This document shows positions 14,399 through 14,429 of a stretch of DNA of 14,429 nucleotides, one piece after another. The DNA is taken from the NCBI GenBank assembly GCA_012961925.1, contig DTYK01000154.1, positions 1-14,429 on the forward strand, in the 5' to 3' direction. Under the pieces are notes generated by a model that did no database searches, was not told the DNA's origin, and saw nothing but the letters and a program-made list of their open reading frames with translations. This DNA comes from Candidatus Latescibacterota bacterium. Its GTDB lineage: Bacteria > Latescibacterota > MVCY01 > DTYK01. The position numbers and the translations under genes are program-made. Position 1 is the stretch's first letter. Every line of letters starts with the position of its first letter.

Positions 14399-14429
14399 AA
14401 ATCGTCAAAAAGTAGTGCCACAATTATGG
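14330..14429. other. Unassigned sequence replacing the end of the DUF438 gene
   Basis: From about 14330 the translated sequence no longer resembles the PAS domain in any frame. The stretch contains GGGG/CCCC arms around TTAGCTCCGC and ends with AATCGTCAAAAAGTAGTGCC and a few more bases. It may be the edge of an insertion element or a deletion junction. No transposase or terminal repeat can be established within the window. Confidence 0.35.

Overview
The window looks like a piece of an anaerobic bacterial chromosome, most plausibly a Desulfobacterota-like lineage or a neighbouring candidate phylum. This is inferred from a split superoxide reductase system, a two-CxxC protein disulfide oxidoreductase, a DUF438/hemerythrin protein and ordinary bacterial housekeeping genes. 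No rRNA or other marker gene is present, so the taxonomy is a guess.

Left arm, minus strand (about 1-5400). A tightly packed series reads right to left: HAD phosphatase, acpS (ATGA overlap), a 511-base non-coding gap full of palindromes, nnr (NAD(P)H-hydrate repair), a UPF0173 metallo-beta-lactamase-fold hydrolase, a possible 43-residue small ORF, and a TPR lipoprotein-like protein. The 3' end of the TPR gene runs directly into an internal fragment of an SBP_bac_5 peptide-binding protein, which marks a rearrangement junction at the left edge.

Middle, plus strand (5402-10103). An AT-rich divergent spacer is followed by thiL. Next come an internally deleted iron-containing alcohol dehydrogenase remnant and an orphan 3' coding remnant. 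A conspicuously AT-rich heme-precursor block, hemX-sirC-hemA-hemC, follows and is clearly damaged. A deletion joins the 5' part of sirC to the 3' third of hemA, hemA carries a further frameshift, and hemC is interrupted at an A7 tract.

Right arm, plus strand (10104-14429). This is an oxygen-defence and thiol-redox cluster: an AhpF-like flavin disulfide reductase without its N-terminal thioredoxin-fold part, a class I methyltransferase, a stand-alone protein disulfide oxidoreductase that could supply that missing part, a stand-alone desulforedoxin, a class II superoxide reductase, and a DUF438-hemerythrin-PAS protein. The last gene is interrupted at an A7 tract and loses its 3' end to unrelated sequence near 14330.

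The most interesting signals are these: (1) a two-copy dispersed intergenic element at 3866-3938 and 11792-11861, with two hairpins, one of which keeps its pairing through different bases; (2) two unrelated genes, hemC and DUF438, interrupted at the same G-A7-C string in the same phase, so that a canonical A_AAA_AAC slippery heptamer and a -1 shift restore both proteins; (3) the unfused, modular forms of both AhpF and desulfoferrodoxin in one cluster. The number of deletion-type junctions (near 75, 7020, 8675 and 14330) suggests genome decay or a composite assembly. Read mapping would be needed to separate those.
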